Assembly (NCBI RefSeq): GCF_032854445.1
Contig: NC_088300.1
Coordinates: forward strand, 45,935,682 to 45,999,681
Reading direction: 5' to 3'
Origin: Liolophura sinensis
Taxonomy: Eukaryota; Mollusca; Polyplacophora; Chitonida; Chitonidae
DNA: 64,000 nucleotides
A model generated the notes under the pieces. That model was not told the DNA's origin and made no database searches. It saw only the letters and a program-made list of their open reading frames with translations. Shown here in pieces: positions 50,532-63,700 of the stretch (position 1 is its first letter; each line of letters begins with the position of its first letter). The position numbers were made by a program, and so were the translations under genes.

Positions 50532-51669
50532 ATTTTGGCATGTTACTGTATGTCAAACTCTTCCACGCGTGACCAGATAGTGGTCTGCAGCAAACTACAT
50601 GCAGGACTACATACGACAACAATGTGTACATACGACAAAAACGCTACTTCCTTTTGCCAACAAAGACCCACTGACAGACTGCTGGGAGAATCCCGAAAAT
50701 TCCTTGTGCTAGAGTGGGATTGAGCACCTCAACTGCACCTTATTAGGTATTCAATAAACCCCCTGACATTTAGCTGCAGTTGCCAGCAAACTGTAAATTT
50801 TGTCTTATCCTTTATTTATACCACTCGTTGACACTCATCAACCAGCCATGGCATAGTTGTGTCCAATTGTTGAAACTTGGAACACTGCTTTTTGTCATTA
50901 AACTGTTTGCAAATTCAACTGTCAATGTTATGGACATATAGCCATCGACTTGCAATGAAGAAAAAAACGACAAATAGTTACATGAAAGGAGATTCATTCC
51001 ACTGGGATTTAATTAACATCAGTCAGCATTAAGTTACCAAATTTCACAATTTTTTATTAATTCCTTGGATAATGAATATGATAATGAACGGAATATCACA
51101 GCAGCTCACTTCCACTCAATCACAGCACTCTTGACTCTATTAGTGGTTGAGACAGGAGCAAGTCCATCTCCGCCTCGTTTCCTTGGTTAAATTTGTCCAC
51201 TGAGAAAATGTCTACGTAACAATCGGGTTCATCTTTAACACTGTCATGGTTGGCACACGCATGTATGTATAAGCATCGGAAACTCGTGACAAGCACATTT
51301 TTTTTAGTTCTGGGAGACATCATCCAGTATCTGCTTGACATTGATGAAAGAGTCAAGGTTAGATGTAACAGACGTAACCTCAGCCATGTTAGTTTATTAC
51401 CCAGGTGGTAATCATCCTGTACACCCTGCCTGTCACTGCTGATGTACATACTAGTGCCATCGTAAACCCATGAAATGGGTTATACATAGTTCTTCATTTT
51501 CCATTGTGTTGGGAATTTTGGGACCCACTTGCTGCTGACTGAAAAAGGAAACAAGAGTTCAGGTGAACACAACATATGCCCCAACAAATGTATCTGTTTG
51601 AAATGTATAAAAGAATATGAGCAGCATTTTGCCAAGTATAACCCCTGAAGGGAATCGTCATCGCAAGTG

Positions 51670-51930
51670 GAGAAAGGTGTCCACCTAAAATCCAAACTTT
51701 ATGCGCAAAACAGTTGGAGTTGTAGCCCAGACACGAAACCAATCCCTTTTCAGTAGTTTACATAAGGAAAATGGCTATCTGGTTACCATGGCAAACGTGA
51801 AAATGGACAAATGTAAGTCGTGACACATCGTCATCTGAGTATCTACATATCCACCCAAAAGTAAACTCTATGCAGAAAACTGTTGGAGTTATAGCCCAGA
51901 CCCAAATACGGACGGACGGACAGAAAAAAT
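51670..51930. repeat. Imperfect direct repeat of a dispersed element
   Basis: Two blocks about 180 bases apart share 'tccacc.aaa' and 'ttggagtt.tagcccagac'. The second ends in GGACGGACGGACAGA, a motif I recall from common mollusc repeats. Confidence 0.55.
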
Positions 51931-52189
51931 TGCTATAACATAATATGCTCCACCTAATGGTGGATGTCTATAAAAACGGTTGAACTATAATACTAAAGAT
52001 CATGGCTTACCTAAATAAGGCAGTTTTAAATGTGGAAATTTATTTGATCACCTAGTTCAATAAAAAGATTGTTTCAGTGTTCAAGAGGAAGTGCATTCCC
52101 TTTATCACAGTATATTTGACATTTTCACGTTTTTGCATTCTAAAAACTAATTGCAAACAGCAGTGTGATTTACCCTAAATGACATAAAA

Positions 52190-52335
52190 TTTGACCCACA
52201 AAAATGCATTTTTAGAGGCAAAAAAAATGTCACAAAATATTATTTTTGGTGCTTAAACAATTTTCCAGTGGAATATCATCTCATGTTCCAAGTAAACCTC
52301 AAAACACCTTTCTAAAATCAATAGAACTGTCAGAA
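52190..52335 (-). repeat. Dispersed repeat family C (copy 2)
   Basis: Its reverse complement matches 60921-61080 at high identity: 'tctgacagttctattgattt', 'tagaaaggtgttttgaggtt', 'gatgatattccactgg' and 'accaaaaataatattttgtg'. Confidence 0.9.
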
Positions 52336-52822
52336 TCCCGAAAAATGGGCACGTTAAATGGTCATGTAAGGTATTTATTTGGTTGCTACCTTAACCCCTA
52401 TGTGTAGCTACAGCTCGGAAACAGCTGCCAAGTGACAGACATATCTCCTGACCAAAAGTGGCAGCAGAACAAGAGATGGAATCAAAGACAAAACCTCACT
52501 GGCCAATACCCTTTTCTTGGGTTTCATATAACTGAGCCAGTGAGAATCCTCCATGACCACTGTAATTCACATCAGTGTTTTGCAATGTCATAGTTACAGT
52601 GGAACAAATAAATGTTATTAAGTTGTTAGCAAAATGTTTATGATAAGCCAATCCACATTTAACTCTTGACACACTCGATTTAATATTCCACTATAACTGA
52701 ATGCATGAATCATAGCTTTTTGAAGCTCACACACATAACAAGGGCAACGACAAGTGAAATTTCCATAACAACCACAGATATTTACAACAGTAATTTTGTT
52801 TGTTTGACAAACACAGATGTTC

Positions 52823-55800
52823 CTAAGCAATCATCACCTTGACTGCTGCAGATTCCCTTCTCAATTCCTTTATGACAAGAGCCAAGGCTTCTGGATTCAC
52901 ACCACTTTCACACAGCCGAAGACAAAGTGAGAGTGTTTCAGGGTCGAGTCCCGTGTTCAGAATCTTTGAAATCTCCTGCAGTGCTGAAATTGTCAATATG
53001 ATGGAAATTTACCACACCATAATTTAGAAGTACATCTATCATAATGTCATTCATTACAAATACTTAATACCATCAGTACTTTTGACTAATAAGGATATCT
53101 CATTTGAATAATAAAGACAGATTATGAATAACATAATTCTATCTGTTTGAGCAATAGTTGTCGAGTGGCTAACTGACAGGATATGTAAAATGTATTTGTT
53201 TTGTGAATTTGTGCAATTGTCAGGTATCACTTTTTTTTTGTTTGGCAAGAGAAATAAATTAGATGATTATAGGGACCACTCTGTTGACACTGACTTATGC
53301 TAGGGAAGTGGCTTACATGCGTGTGTAAAGATGTGGTAAACATTCCTTGCCATCATTCCGACACATTTCAGGCTGTTGTACGCCGTAACTCTTAAAACAC
53401 TTCTGTGTTTCTTGATTTAAGAGTTATCAACTCAGCAACTATTTTAAAAGTCCTCTGTACCAGCTAATAGTAGTACTATGCTTTGAAAGATAATCATGCC
53501 AAATGAATTACCTCATATATTATTAGTTTTACGATTACTCAGTGACAGCAAATAGAAATATACAGGGTCAGTAAACCTCAAATAAGGGAAGGCTAAGCAA
53601 CCCTCATACACTTACATATCCTGACAATGAGCAATCTTGTAACCATTTTATCTTGATAAAGACCCATCAATTCAGCACACTTCAGTGATGTCATAAAAAA
53701 AAACCTGTATACATGTACCAGTACAGTTAGAAATCCTACATCAAACTGCTCAGTATATTACTCAGATGCCTTAACATAGGCAGCAGGCTCAACATGTCAC
53801 TGTCGATGTGCAACCTATGGCAAATGCAACAACACCTCACTGGACTGGTGATAAAAGATATTGCGGGGACATTCTCATATCAAAGAGGTCTTTGATATGC
53901 AAATCGCGAACTGTATTTGGCAATCCATGTACCATCGGTGCATCGGCAAAAGACGTCCTGGGTTTTTGATATACAAATAGCTACCGAGGACTGGCTCTCT
54001 ACTATGGGTGGCCACTGCAACCCTATGATTGGCCAAAAACTTTAACCAAACTGGACGATGACACTGAAAGGATCTGATTCCCGTCTCACAATACTTCTCC
54101 TTACTTCAAAAGCCGAGCTAAAAAGGAAAGTAGAGTCAGGGAATCAATGCCTGGTTGGAGATAGCATTCTGTATACTCTGTGCATTTGAAAATGTTAAGA
54201 GCGCTCTGTTTTGAGCTCAACAAACCCTTCAGGTGTTACAATAGATTGCATTTATGGAGATCAGTACAATAATGGTGTTGAAGGAGCACGTACTTCATCC
54301 ATCTAGACAGCTGTTTTATTTTCAAATATCTTCAGCACTGCTTAAAGTAAGCCCACGTACACCTAGTCACAACTCTTGAGCCACCATTCAGTGTGGAAGA
54401 ATTGCCAAACTCAAGGTTCAGCTATTTCCCTTCCCATTAATGAAAATATCGAACTTGATTCTAGGGTTACTAAAAAAAACATATGACTTCAAACACACCT
54501 AATGCTGCTGAATACTTCATGTGCATATTAATAAGTTATGCTAAATTCTGTACTTGTATGTCTCTCACTGTTTATGTCACTCTATAAAGGCAAAACACAA
54601 TTACATTTCTGAGTCCAGTCCCTTCCATATTTTTTTTTTTTTTAATGCACAGACTTATCCAGTTTGGGTTAGGTTTTTTATGGTTTTAATTTTAAGTTGA
54701 TGAAAAAGACAAGGGTTGTGACAGGGGATGACAAAATGGTTTGATTTATCAGGTAAACGAATACAGTATGTTTCAAATTGGAGCCAGGCAATGTTCTTTC
54801 AGCTACAGAGGCGAAGACCAACAAAGGCAATTTCTTTTTATTTGTGTTTTAAAACTGCCATGTGGCTCATGCGGCTAGGCTGTCCAATGTTACACAGCCA
54901 GCCTACGGCCGATGAATAGTTGATCATTTGACTTGGTGAAATACCTGTACATCCAGCCTTGGCATATTTCACAAAGGCAGATAGCTGCATCAATCTTTTA
55001 AATGGGGCATGCTCTGATGTTGGTTTGAGACCATCCTTGGCCAAACAAAATTTTGCCAAACTTAACATCAGTGCAGAGCAATGTGACATTGAAAATGACA
55101 CAAAAATGACACCGTCAGACAGATAAAATCCCAAGCTGTCAACTATCCCAAAAGTAAATATCCATCCATATTTCAACAAATATAAAGAAGTGAAGTGATA
55201 GTCATCCAGGGCTAGAAAAGAGCAGTGTCACGGTTAGTCCATAAAGATTGACTCAGTGTGCTATTTCAAAATTCTGACATTCATCACAGCCTCTCGATGA
55301 ACATGGTGCGGATTTCAAACTCTCATCTCTTTCCCACATGTGGCAATCGGACTCACCTAATCTGCTTATTAATATGTAACTTTACAATGGAATCTCTAAT
55401 ACTATCTTCTTAATTTACTATCCTCACTGATGAAACTAATTACATGTAACTCGCCTTCACTGTGGTCACACTGACTACTAGAACTTTGGCGGCACTGAGT
55501 GCCTTGCTGTAGACAGCCATTTTGAAGTGTCACTTGACGTACTTCTGGGTTTGAAATGCAACTGAGTTTTGGCATTGAAATCTTCAAGGAAACTAATTAT
55601 ATTTCAACTGACGTCTGCAAGAACAACTTCAACCTTCTTAACTCAACCCAAAAAGGCATCAAAAAAGAACTTTTTAGTAGGCATTACAGACCCTTACCGC
55701 TCATCTGTGAAAAGTCAGAATGAACGCTTACTGCACTTTTGGCCAATCCCAAACTGAAAGTAGGGGGCCTTTATATGTTCAAACCGATGCGGAAATTCAT

Positions 55801-56866
55801 GTGACACGCTTTTATATACATTTTTTTACAGCAAAAAGGATAAGTGAAAATAGAATGAAATAGGACATTGCGAAGAGCTGTCTTCGCCCATCTTGTCTTA
55901 TCTGCCCCTCAGTTTAGAAATATGGACCAGAGTATGCCAGAATCAAAGATGGCAAACAATTTTAAGCGTCATACATTCTTATCTCTGTTCGTCTTTATTT
56001 TACAGCTATAAGAGTAATGGAGATTATTCTATTTTTGGTGAAATATGCATGGTGCCCTTACGGATTTTTCTATTTCAGTTATGCCCATTTGTTTTTCTGC
56101 ACAAATCAGGAAACACGTGTCGCGGTACACTACATGTTGACAGTATACTTTCTAAGGCAAGGGTTCCCTGGTTCAACAGCCATGGAAGTCATGAGCTTTT
56201 GAGTCTATGGACCATACATGGACTACAATACATGTCCCAGCCAAGGAAGAAACGGTAGGAATCAAATCTAGGCACCAAGAAGAGGATTTAAATATTTTGC
56301 TTTAATACTTATTTTTAGTGCAGGAAAGTTTGGGTGCTGTCAGCATGGACTTCTTTGAGATTGGTCTGATCGAGTTAGAGTTCAGAAATCTGCGGCGATT
56401 TTTATGAGAGGGAGCGATGGACTCAGTGTTTTGATGTCAGAATGTCAGAATTTAAAACAGAACACTGAGTTCAGTCAGATGGACGAAGTCAAGGAGTTTG
56501 ATTGTCTTCGGGGGGAAGGAGGTAGTGGTGTGAAGTCCACGCCCTGGTTTTGGAGAAGCACGGGGTGGAATCAATGTTACGATGACTGTCAGAAGAAGTA
56601 GCACGCCGAGTCCATCCAGCTGGACTTGACGGCATGAAACTTATTGGAAATGAAAGTTGTTGTTGTTGAGATGTAGGTAGTTATAAGTGTCAGTACAAGA
56701 GCAATCACGCCTCTTGACTTACAATGGCATTGTGCGTTGATTCAATCAATGAGTACTCGTTTGACAAGTAAGGTCTGAAACGGAGAATGACTGACTGAGT
56801 AACAAAATACATACTATCTAACGTTTCCCTGGCTCCAGCCACACTTTCCTGTGTTTTCTCCGCCAT
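52823..56866 (-). CDS. MZT1: Mitotic-spindle organizing protein 1 (gamma-tubulin ring complex subunit)
   Basis: Two minus-strand exons, 56815-56866 and 52823-52983, joined in frame, giving 70 residues (human 82). MZT1 binds the N-terminal helices of gamma-tubulin complex proteins and helps recruit and activate the gamma-tubulin ring complex at centrosomes and spindles. Sequence: [17 protein letters not shown] from exon 1, then [53 protein letters not shown] and a stop. The core [14 protein letters not shown]....[15 protein letters not shown] is the family signature. The human N-terminal poly-Ala stretch is absent. The intron (3.8 kb) interrupts codon 18. The start codon lies 928 bases from the BORA start on the other strand. 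Confidence 0.95.
52984..56814 (-). other. MZT1 intron, nothing else recognised
   Basis: 3.8 kb intron with simple runs (T15 near 54632). A 113-codon minus-strand open frame at 54838-55179 and a 121-codon plus-strand frame at 55893-56255 have no recognisable family; both are within chance expectation for this much A/T-rich DNA. Confidence 0.6.
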
Positions 56867-57794
56867 TTTTCAAACATCTCTGATGCACTGTATAGAGTTA
56901 TTTGAAATTAAATATTTGACGACTTGAATTCCAAATTAGAAAATAATTTTTGGCCACGAAAAAGGTTTGACAACTGAAAATAGCAAAATTTCACATCGTT
57001 AGCAGAGATTTAATATTATTTTGTATAATATACAAAAGTCTTCTTATTGAGATCATCACGTGCACAAAGCGGAAATGAATTTGGTGGCGGCGATTCGAAA
57101 ACAAGACAGGGCGAACAGGCTGAAACTTGTTCCAGTTATGACAAAAATCAGAATCAATGTAGATGTCAAATGAATAATTGTATTTTTAGGTTATTCAGTT
57201 TGATGGCGCTGGCTGCCTAAATGTTTTTATGAATGGTAATTCGTGTAATGGCTGCGAGAGTCTGCTTTGGGACCCCATGGTAACAACAACAACATTCCAA
57301 TTCAAAGACGGCCTTGTCCATTATTTACGCCGTCCAGGTATTTAAACTTCAGAAACATAACAGTCTAGTTTTTGTGCAGAATTCATAACATACGGTGAAT
57401 GAATTCATGTTGAAACTTCAGATTAATGTAATAAATTCTAATTTAAGAGTTTAACGAACATTTCAGGGTCTGTCATGTTTATGAGATTAAATTGAATTTT
57501 GAGATCAGTTTTTGACAATTTTGATACCTCTCTGCCCGAAAATTAACTTTCAGAAATAACTTTCTATCAGATATGGCCCATGTTTGAATTAAATGAGTAC
57601 TGGTTTAATCTCATTTTGCTTTCAAATACCCAAGGAACATGGTTATATTACAATTCAGTTTGACCAACTTTCACAGTTGAATTTTGCAGAAAGTTTTTTG
57701 AGAAAGGCTCAGAGAATTTTTTTCTCTTTTTGTTTCATTTTTTAGATATTGTGTCTCATATGTTGGAGAAGATTTTTTCTTAATACAGTGCAGG
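56867..57794. promoter_or_regulatory. Shared divergent promoter of MZT1 and BORA
   Basis: Only 928 bases separate the two start codons. BORA's ATG follows an acceptor-like GTGCAG, so an untranslated first exon of BORA probably also lies here. GGCGG (57086-57090) followed after three bases by TTCGAA (57094-57099) resembles the CDE/CHR cell-cycle element. TTTGAA-type CHR matches also occur near 56868-56874 (minus) and 56901-56906 (plus). No TATA box stands out. Confidence 0.6.
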
Positions 57795-60700
57795 ATGACA
57801 AGCCCATTGTCTGCTACACCAGAATCGTCACGCTGGTCTGCGTTGACCTCCCATACTGCTCCAAGGTCTGGCCACAGGCCAATACATGACAGTCCTCTTC
57901 TGCAAGGCTGTAATGCTGGCTCAAGTCCGTTTAAGCACCACAGCACACCTCAGAAACTGGGCCTTCCAGCACCAGTGGATGTTGGGAGCAAACTTACCCC
58001 CGTCAGATACTATGAAAGCAAGTTGTTGTCCACAATCCGAAGTCCATGTCAAAAGTCCTACACTCCATTATCTGCAACTCCTTGTGGAACAAGTCCTGCT
58101 TTTAAAACTCCAATTCGCATTAGTTCAACACACAGCCCACATCCCACGCGAACACCTGTTGGAACAAAACTGCCAAAATCTGCCAGCAAATTCATCACAC
58201 CTCAGTCACAGATTATCAATCCATTTGAGGATAGACTACTCTCGACATATCATGGCTCTGTTCTGAGCCCAGGAGGTTTTGCTCTGACAGATACTCCAGG
58301 TAGTGAGGAAAAGGTAACCTACACGCTGTTCTATTTTCATTATTGTACTTTTCATATCGTTTTTTCTTGGAACTATAGTTATGCTCTGGCCCATTCACTA
58401 TCTAACTATGTATTTCATAGTGATTTAACTTGGGTGATAGATGTGAAAATATTTATTTTTTGAAAATATTTATCTATGTAAACATTTCCCATTGGTCCTG
58501 TACATGCCCTAAACCCTCAAAAACTTCAACCACATAGTTCATGTGTTGGCATACTATAGTAATGTTATCTACTTGGCAGTGAATTGAAATTTGCTTTTCT
58601 TTACCCAGGGTTCATTTCGATGGACCATAGATCAGCTAGCTATTTTACATCCAGCTGATATTGATGAAATGTCCTGCGAAGACAGCCTTAGGACAAGGTA
58701 AGTGATGGAACTTCATAATGAGTGAGCCTCTTTTATCATGAGGTATCTCATAAGAGGTATGTGTGTGGTTACACTGTAGCTGGCTCAAGGTACAATGCTA
58801 ACAAATTGTGGCTAATGATGTAATCATATCACACTAGTCAGGTCATATCTGAGTGATAAGTGGTGAATGTGCTGAGGGAATGGTCATCACCAACTGAATA
58901 TCTTCAGTGTGTTCATTACTGAGTGTTTCGGGCTTGATCACCACTGACTGATTGTGTTTAGGGCATGGTCATCACTGACTGAGTGTGTTCAGGGTGTGGT
59001 CATCACTGATTGATTGTGTTAAGGTTGTGGTCATCACTGATTGAGTGTGTTAAGGGTCATCACTGACTAAGCATGTTCAGGGTGTGGTTATCACTGACTG
59101 AGCATGTGAAGGGTATGGTCATCACTGGCTGAGTGTGTTAAGGATGTAGTCATCACTGACTAAGCATGATCAGGGTGTGGGTATCACTGCCTGAGCCTGT
59201 GAAATGTATGGTCATCACTGGCTGAGTGTGTTCAGGGTGTGGTCATCACTGACTGACTGCGTTAAGGGTGTGGGCATCACTGACAGAGCATGGTCAGGGT
59301 ATGGTCATCATGATGAGTGTGTTCATGGTGTGATCATCACTGACTAAGCATGTTCAGGGTGTGGTTATCACTTTCATCACTGATTGAATGTGTTCGGGGG
59401 GTAGTTATCACTGACTAAGCATGTTCTGGGTGTGGTTATCACTGGCTGAGGGTTTTCAGGGTGTGGTCATTGAAGACCATGTGTATTCCATGGGAATCAT
59501 GTGCATATTTGTGTTGTTTGTGTGAGTTTGTTAGGAGCTTTGCCTAAGTTTGGTGGCTTATGCCTGGGCAGGCCCTCCATTTTATCCACCTATAAACTTT
59601 TCAGTAAAAAATCCTTGAGTACATATGTTTTATGACCAGCATGAAGTTATATTTGAAACATCAATGTTCTTGTATCCTTTTGTATTTCTGCACTGATATG
59701 GCCTAATTTTACGAACAGAAAATGTTCAAATGAAGCATTTTGCTACATGTTTTCAGATTCGACAAAGAGGTTGAAGAAACAGCTCAACGAGCAATAAGCG
59801 ATTTCTTTGCCAAGAACAGCATTGTCCCTTCACCATGGCAGGGGTCTGATGGCAAGCCTGTGTATGTTGCCATGCCCAAATCACCAAATGGGGGTTAGTT
59901 CACATGATCATTGCTTTGTTTCAGGCTTGAAAATCTGAATCCTGACATTCGGCATCAAATTGCAATGCTGTGTTATATGATTTTGGTTGTATATTTTTTG
60001 AAATACCTGTCAGTTATATTGGGTAATATTGCAGTATGGCATTGTCTGTCAATCTGTCCGTTCACCCATAAAATGTTTAACTGTTAACCACTACTGATAC
60101 TTACCACTTTACTTTATAACTGTGTAAAATTTGTTCATGTTTCTCTGAGCTCTGTCATCTGAGCAGAAGCATATTGAAAACAACTCACATTGCTGTAAAA
60201 GTATGCAGTGCGCACTTTGTGTGACATATTAGTTTTTCATGACATTTCATTTGATGTATTTATTTAATTACTGTTTTTATGCTGTAGTCAAGAATACTTC
60301 ACTTATACGATGGCGTCCAGCAGTATGGTGGGAGGAAACAGAGTAGAACCCTAGGGAAATGACCATCCGCAGGCTGCTGCCAGACCTTCCCTCGTACAAT
60401 CGGAGAGGAAGCCAGCATGAGCTGGACTTCATTACATTTGAAGAACTGCCTCACTAAAGAGTTTGAAAAAGTGCAATCCTTTGTATTTCAACCACCAACA
60501 TCAAGTGTGATGGCACCGTCTGTTGACCACTCTGCCATTGTGTGGGTGTGCCTTGAGACTGTGAAACTGATACTTACATGTCACTTGCTTCATTTCAGAG
60601 TGTGATAAAACCTGTGATAATGGTACTACGAAACCCAAACAATCTCAGGATGGTAAGTAGTAATTTGAGAACAGTGCTGGTAATACAAAATATTTCTATA

Positions 60701-63700
60701 ACATAAGTTACAAGTAGGGATGGGGAGGCAGGTCTGGTACAGAGTTTATATGTAGGTGAGGTGTTGTCCCATAAGGCTTGTCCGGATTTCTTCTTCCTAT
60801 AGACATGATGGCCTTATAATTAAAATAATCTTTAGTCCAGCTTAAAACACCAATTTTAAATGAATGAAGCACCCCAAATGACTAAGTTTTGTCTGTGACT
60901 AACGTGCCGATTTGTTCCTGATTCTGACAGTTCTGTTGATTTTAGAAAGGTGTATTGAGGTTTGCTTGGAACATGGGATGATATTCCACTGAAAATTGTA
61001 AGTTTCAGCACCAAAAATAATATTTTGTGACATTTATTTGCCTCAAAAATGCACCTTTGAGGACGAAATTTGAGGCCATGGAGGGTACATTCTTAATACA
61101 GTTAAACGTTTAGCCTTTTTACAGAAAAAAGTGCAAGTGTGTTGACCACTGTCACTCATTCATATCATGAATATATGTAGGGAAAATCACACTCTGCTCT
61201 GAGCATTTTTTCTCTGAAATACTGCTGCTTGTATTCTTTGTTATTGTCTATTTATATGTCATTATCATATGACTGAAAAATTTTTAAGCATGACGAAAAA
61301 ACCTGAAACCTGGTTTATTTGTTTATTTGGTCATTGGTCTCGGTAATTGAAAAAGAAGTATTTTAGTCCTTCAAAATAAGGTTTATATTGTGTTTTCCAA
61401 GTAGGAAAATTCGTCAATTTCACTTCTCGTTAAGTAATAAATCGTTTTCTGTATTTTTAGCTGCATGTCAAACTACTCTCACATTGCCAATGGACTTCGA
61501 CCTGCAGAAAATACTAGGTAAGTAGTGTTAGTAGCAGTAATTAATACAAAGGAAGATTAAAGCCACCCATGATGATACATGTTTTAATGTGCTTGAATAA
61601 TTTCGGCCATATTATATCTTAGAAAATTTTAAGATCTGTTTTTCAGTAATCTCATACGCAGAAATTAATTCCCATGATCATATTTTTGGAGAAAATCTGC
61701 AAAAATAACTTCTAGCAAATAATAATTACTTTAATAAAGAACTAATGAACTTTGATATTAGAGAGTAATACCAAAGTATTATTATGTTTTAGTCACTGAT
61801 GAATCTGTAGATGTTCGAGTTTGTCTGATAACAGGGGAGTTCATGACATACCAAGGCTCAGAGGAAGATGGTAACCCACAGGAAGCCTTGAGCACTTCAT
61901 CTCTCCGCAGAAAGCTCTTCTTTCATGGTGAATCCAGTCCAGCATCCAGTCCAATTGGGTAAGGCTACATGCTGATTGGTACACATGCTTTTACGTTCCC
62001 ATGGTGATAGGTTCACATGGTTTTATATCCACATGACTGTACATCCACATGGTGCATGTCCTCACAGTGATAGGTGTAAAATTAATATAAAATTATTTTT
62101 GTATCTTTTGGTAAAGCATATGGTTATTTCTCTCTCAGTCCTTCCTTGTGACGTCTTTAATTAACATCACTGTAGTTTGATTGGTCAACTGTTGTTCAAT
62201 ACATTTGTTGAAGAGTATCCATCAGTTTTACTGATTTTCTTGCCTCATTTAATATCATGCTTTTTTTTCTGAAATTGTAGAAAAGTGGAAGGAGTTGCAG
62301 TGCAGTGTGATAGAAGTCCACGAGCAGTTCCTCTCAAACCTCTCCCACTATCTCACACAGCACATTCTGGCTCAGTAAGTGTACAGGCTGTAGGAGATCA
62401 ACACTGAAAAAATTTGTACCAGCATTTACATATGATGTGTTTATTGGATTGAAACATTTCCAGAAATCGACGGAAAGTGTTTTGGTGGAACACAAAGATG
62501 GTACATGGTATGTGAACCAGATTTAACACTTACGTAATTGGCCTTGTGCTCACCTATATCATCACACCTTGGCAACTATTGTTTATACTGTTGCTGTCAA
62601 TTCAAAATTTGTTTTTTACTCTGAATGAAGAATGTCACTTGGTACATAGGCCTACACTTCATTTAAAATCCCTTCAGATTTGATCACACAAATATATCCA
62701 GATCTCATCTAATTCTCTATTTGCTTTTGTGTGTTTTAATTTCTTTTGTTCATATATTTCTCTTTTTTGGTTGGGGGGGGGGCACAAAATAATCTGCATA
62801 TGTTTAAAGTTCAATATTTAAGGAACTAAAATTTACAAAACTAAGTTTTCAGCTAAGTCTTTTAAGTGCCACTCTAGTCAGAATACAAATTGTGTAGAAA
62901 TATTACAATGATATGAAAGAAATCCTACAGAGTAAGCCTAACACTATGTGTAAATAGGATTTTGATGAATAACACTATTTAACCCACATAACTGAAGATT
63001 CCTTGAAAAACAAAATCTTTGGTTGTGTCCATAAAATTTTCCTGATGTGACACGATAATATTCCCTGTATGACGTTGAATCAGGCAGACGTGACGTTGAG
63101 TAAGGCATTTTGCTGGGATGACGTCAGGGGAGTTTGAAAGGGCAGCGTCATTTGTGGATATATGTCAGCAATTGATGACATCATGTGTTCATGGGTGACA
63201 TCACACCAAGCAAAGTGGAAGAGACAGAAATATTTTGTTTCCGTATACTCTGACCAAAACGTACAATATCGGTTTTAATTCACTGCAGTATTTTCACAAT
63301 TTAGGAGAGCAATTCAGACTGTCCCAGTCTTCATCAATTCACCTTGCTTTGAAGACATAGATGTTTTGACACCAAAGTAGCTCTTTAAATATATAAAACG
63401 CTGCTACTTCTCTATCATTTGGCTTTTTGTTGCCAACCTGGAAGATCAACATGATCCATCTATTTCCTCAGCTAGGACATTAATAGGTCAGATCTATTAA
63501 TTTGTGGTGATCAGGCTTAATAGACAGAGCCAACCCTGGTATTTTTCTTTTGCTATGGACATTTTATCCAGTTGGCTGAGGTCTACCATTTAAGCATCTC
63601 ATAAATTGTTAAATCTCAGTTAAAACATTTATTATACAAATGAACATTGTTTCTTGTAAGTAAAGCGCATAGGCAGAGATCTGATGCATTAGAGGGAAAC

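Larger units (their letters stand above)
47513..52822. other. Intergenic region between the CNBD2-like gene and MZT1
   Basis: About 5.3 kb. The left end should carry the promoter of the CNBD2-like gene; the right end, about 52370-52822, is probably MZT1 3' UTR (minus-strand AATAAA near 52373-52379). Between lie two minisatellites, a direct repeat at 51670-51930 and dispersed repeat C. No other gene is recognised; A/T-rich sequence fills 49100-50290. Confidence 0.65.

Noticed and set aside
54838-55179. 113-codon minus-strand open frame in the MZT1 intron
   Set aside because: No recognisable family, no good splice context, and of a length expected by chance in this amount of A/T-rich DNA.
62464-62500. 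37-base mini-exon candidate in BORA intron 7 (KSTESVLVEHKD)
   Set aside because: It has acceptor and donor motifs, but its length would put the next conserved exon (63733) out of frame.
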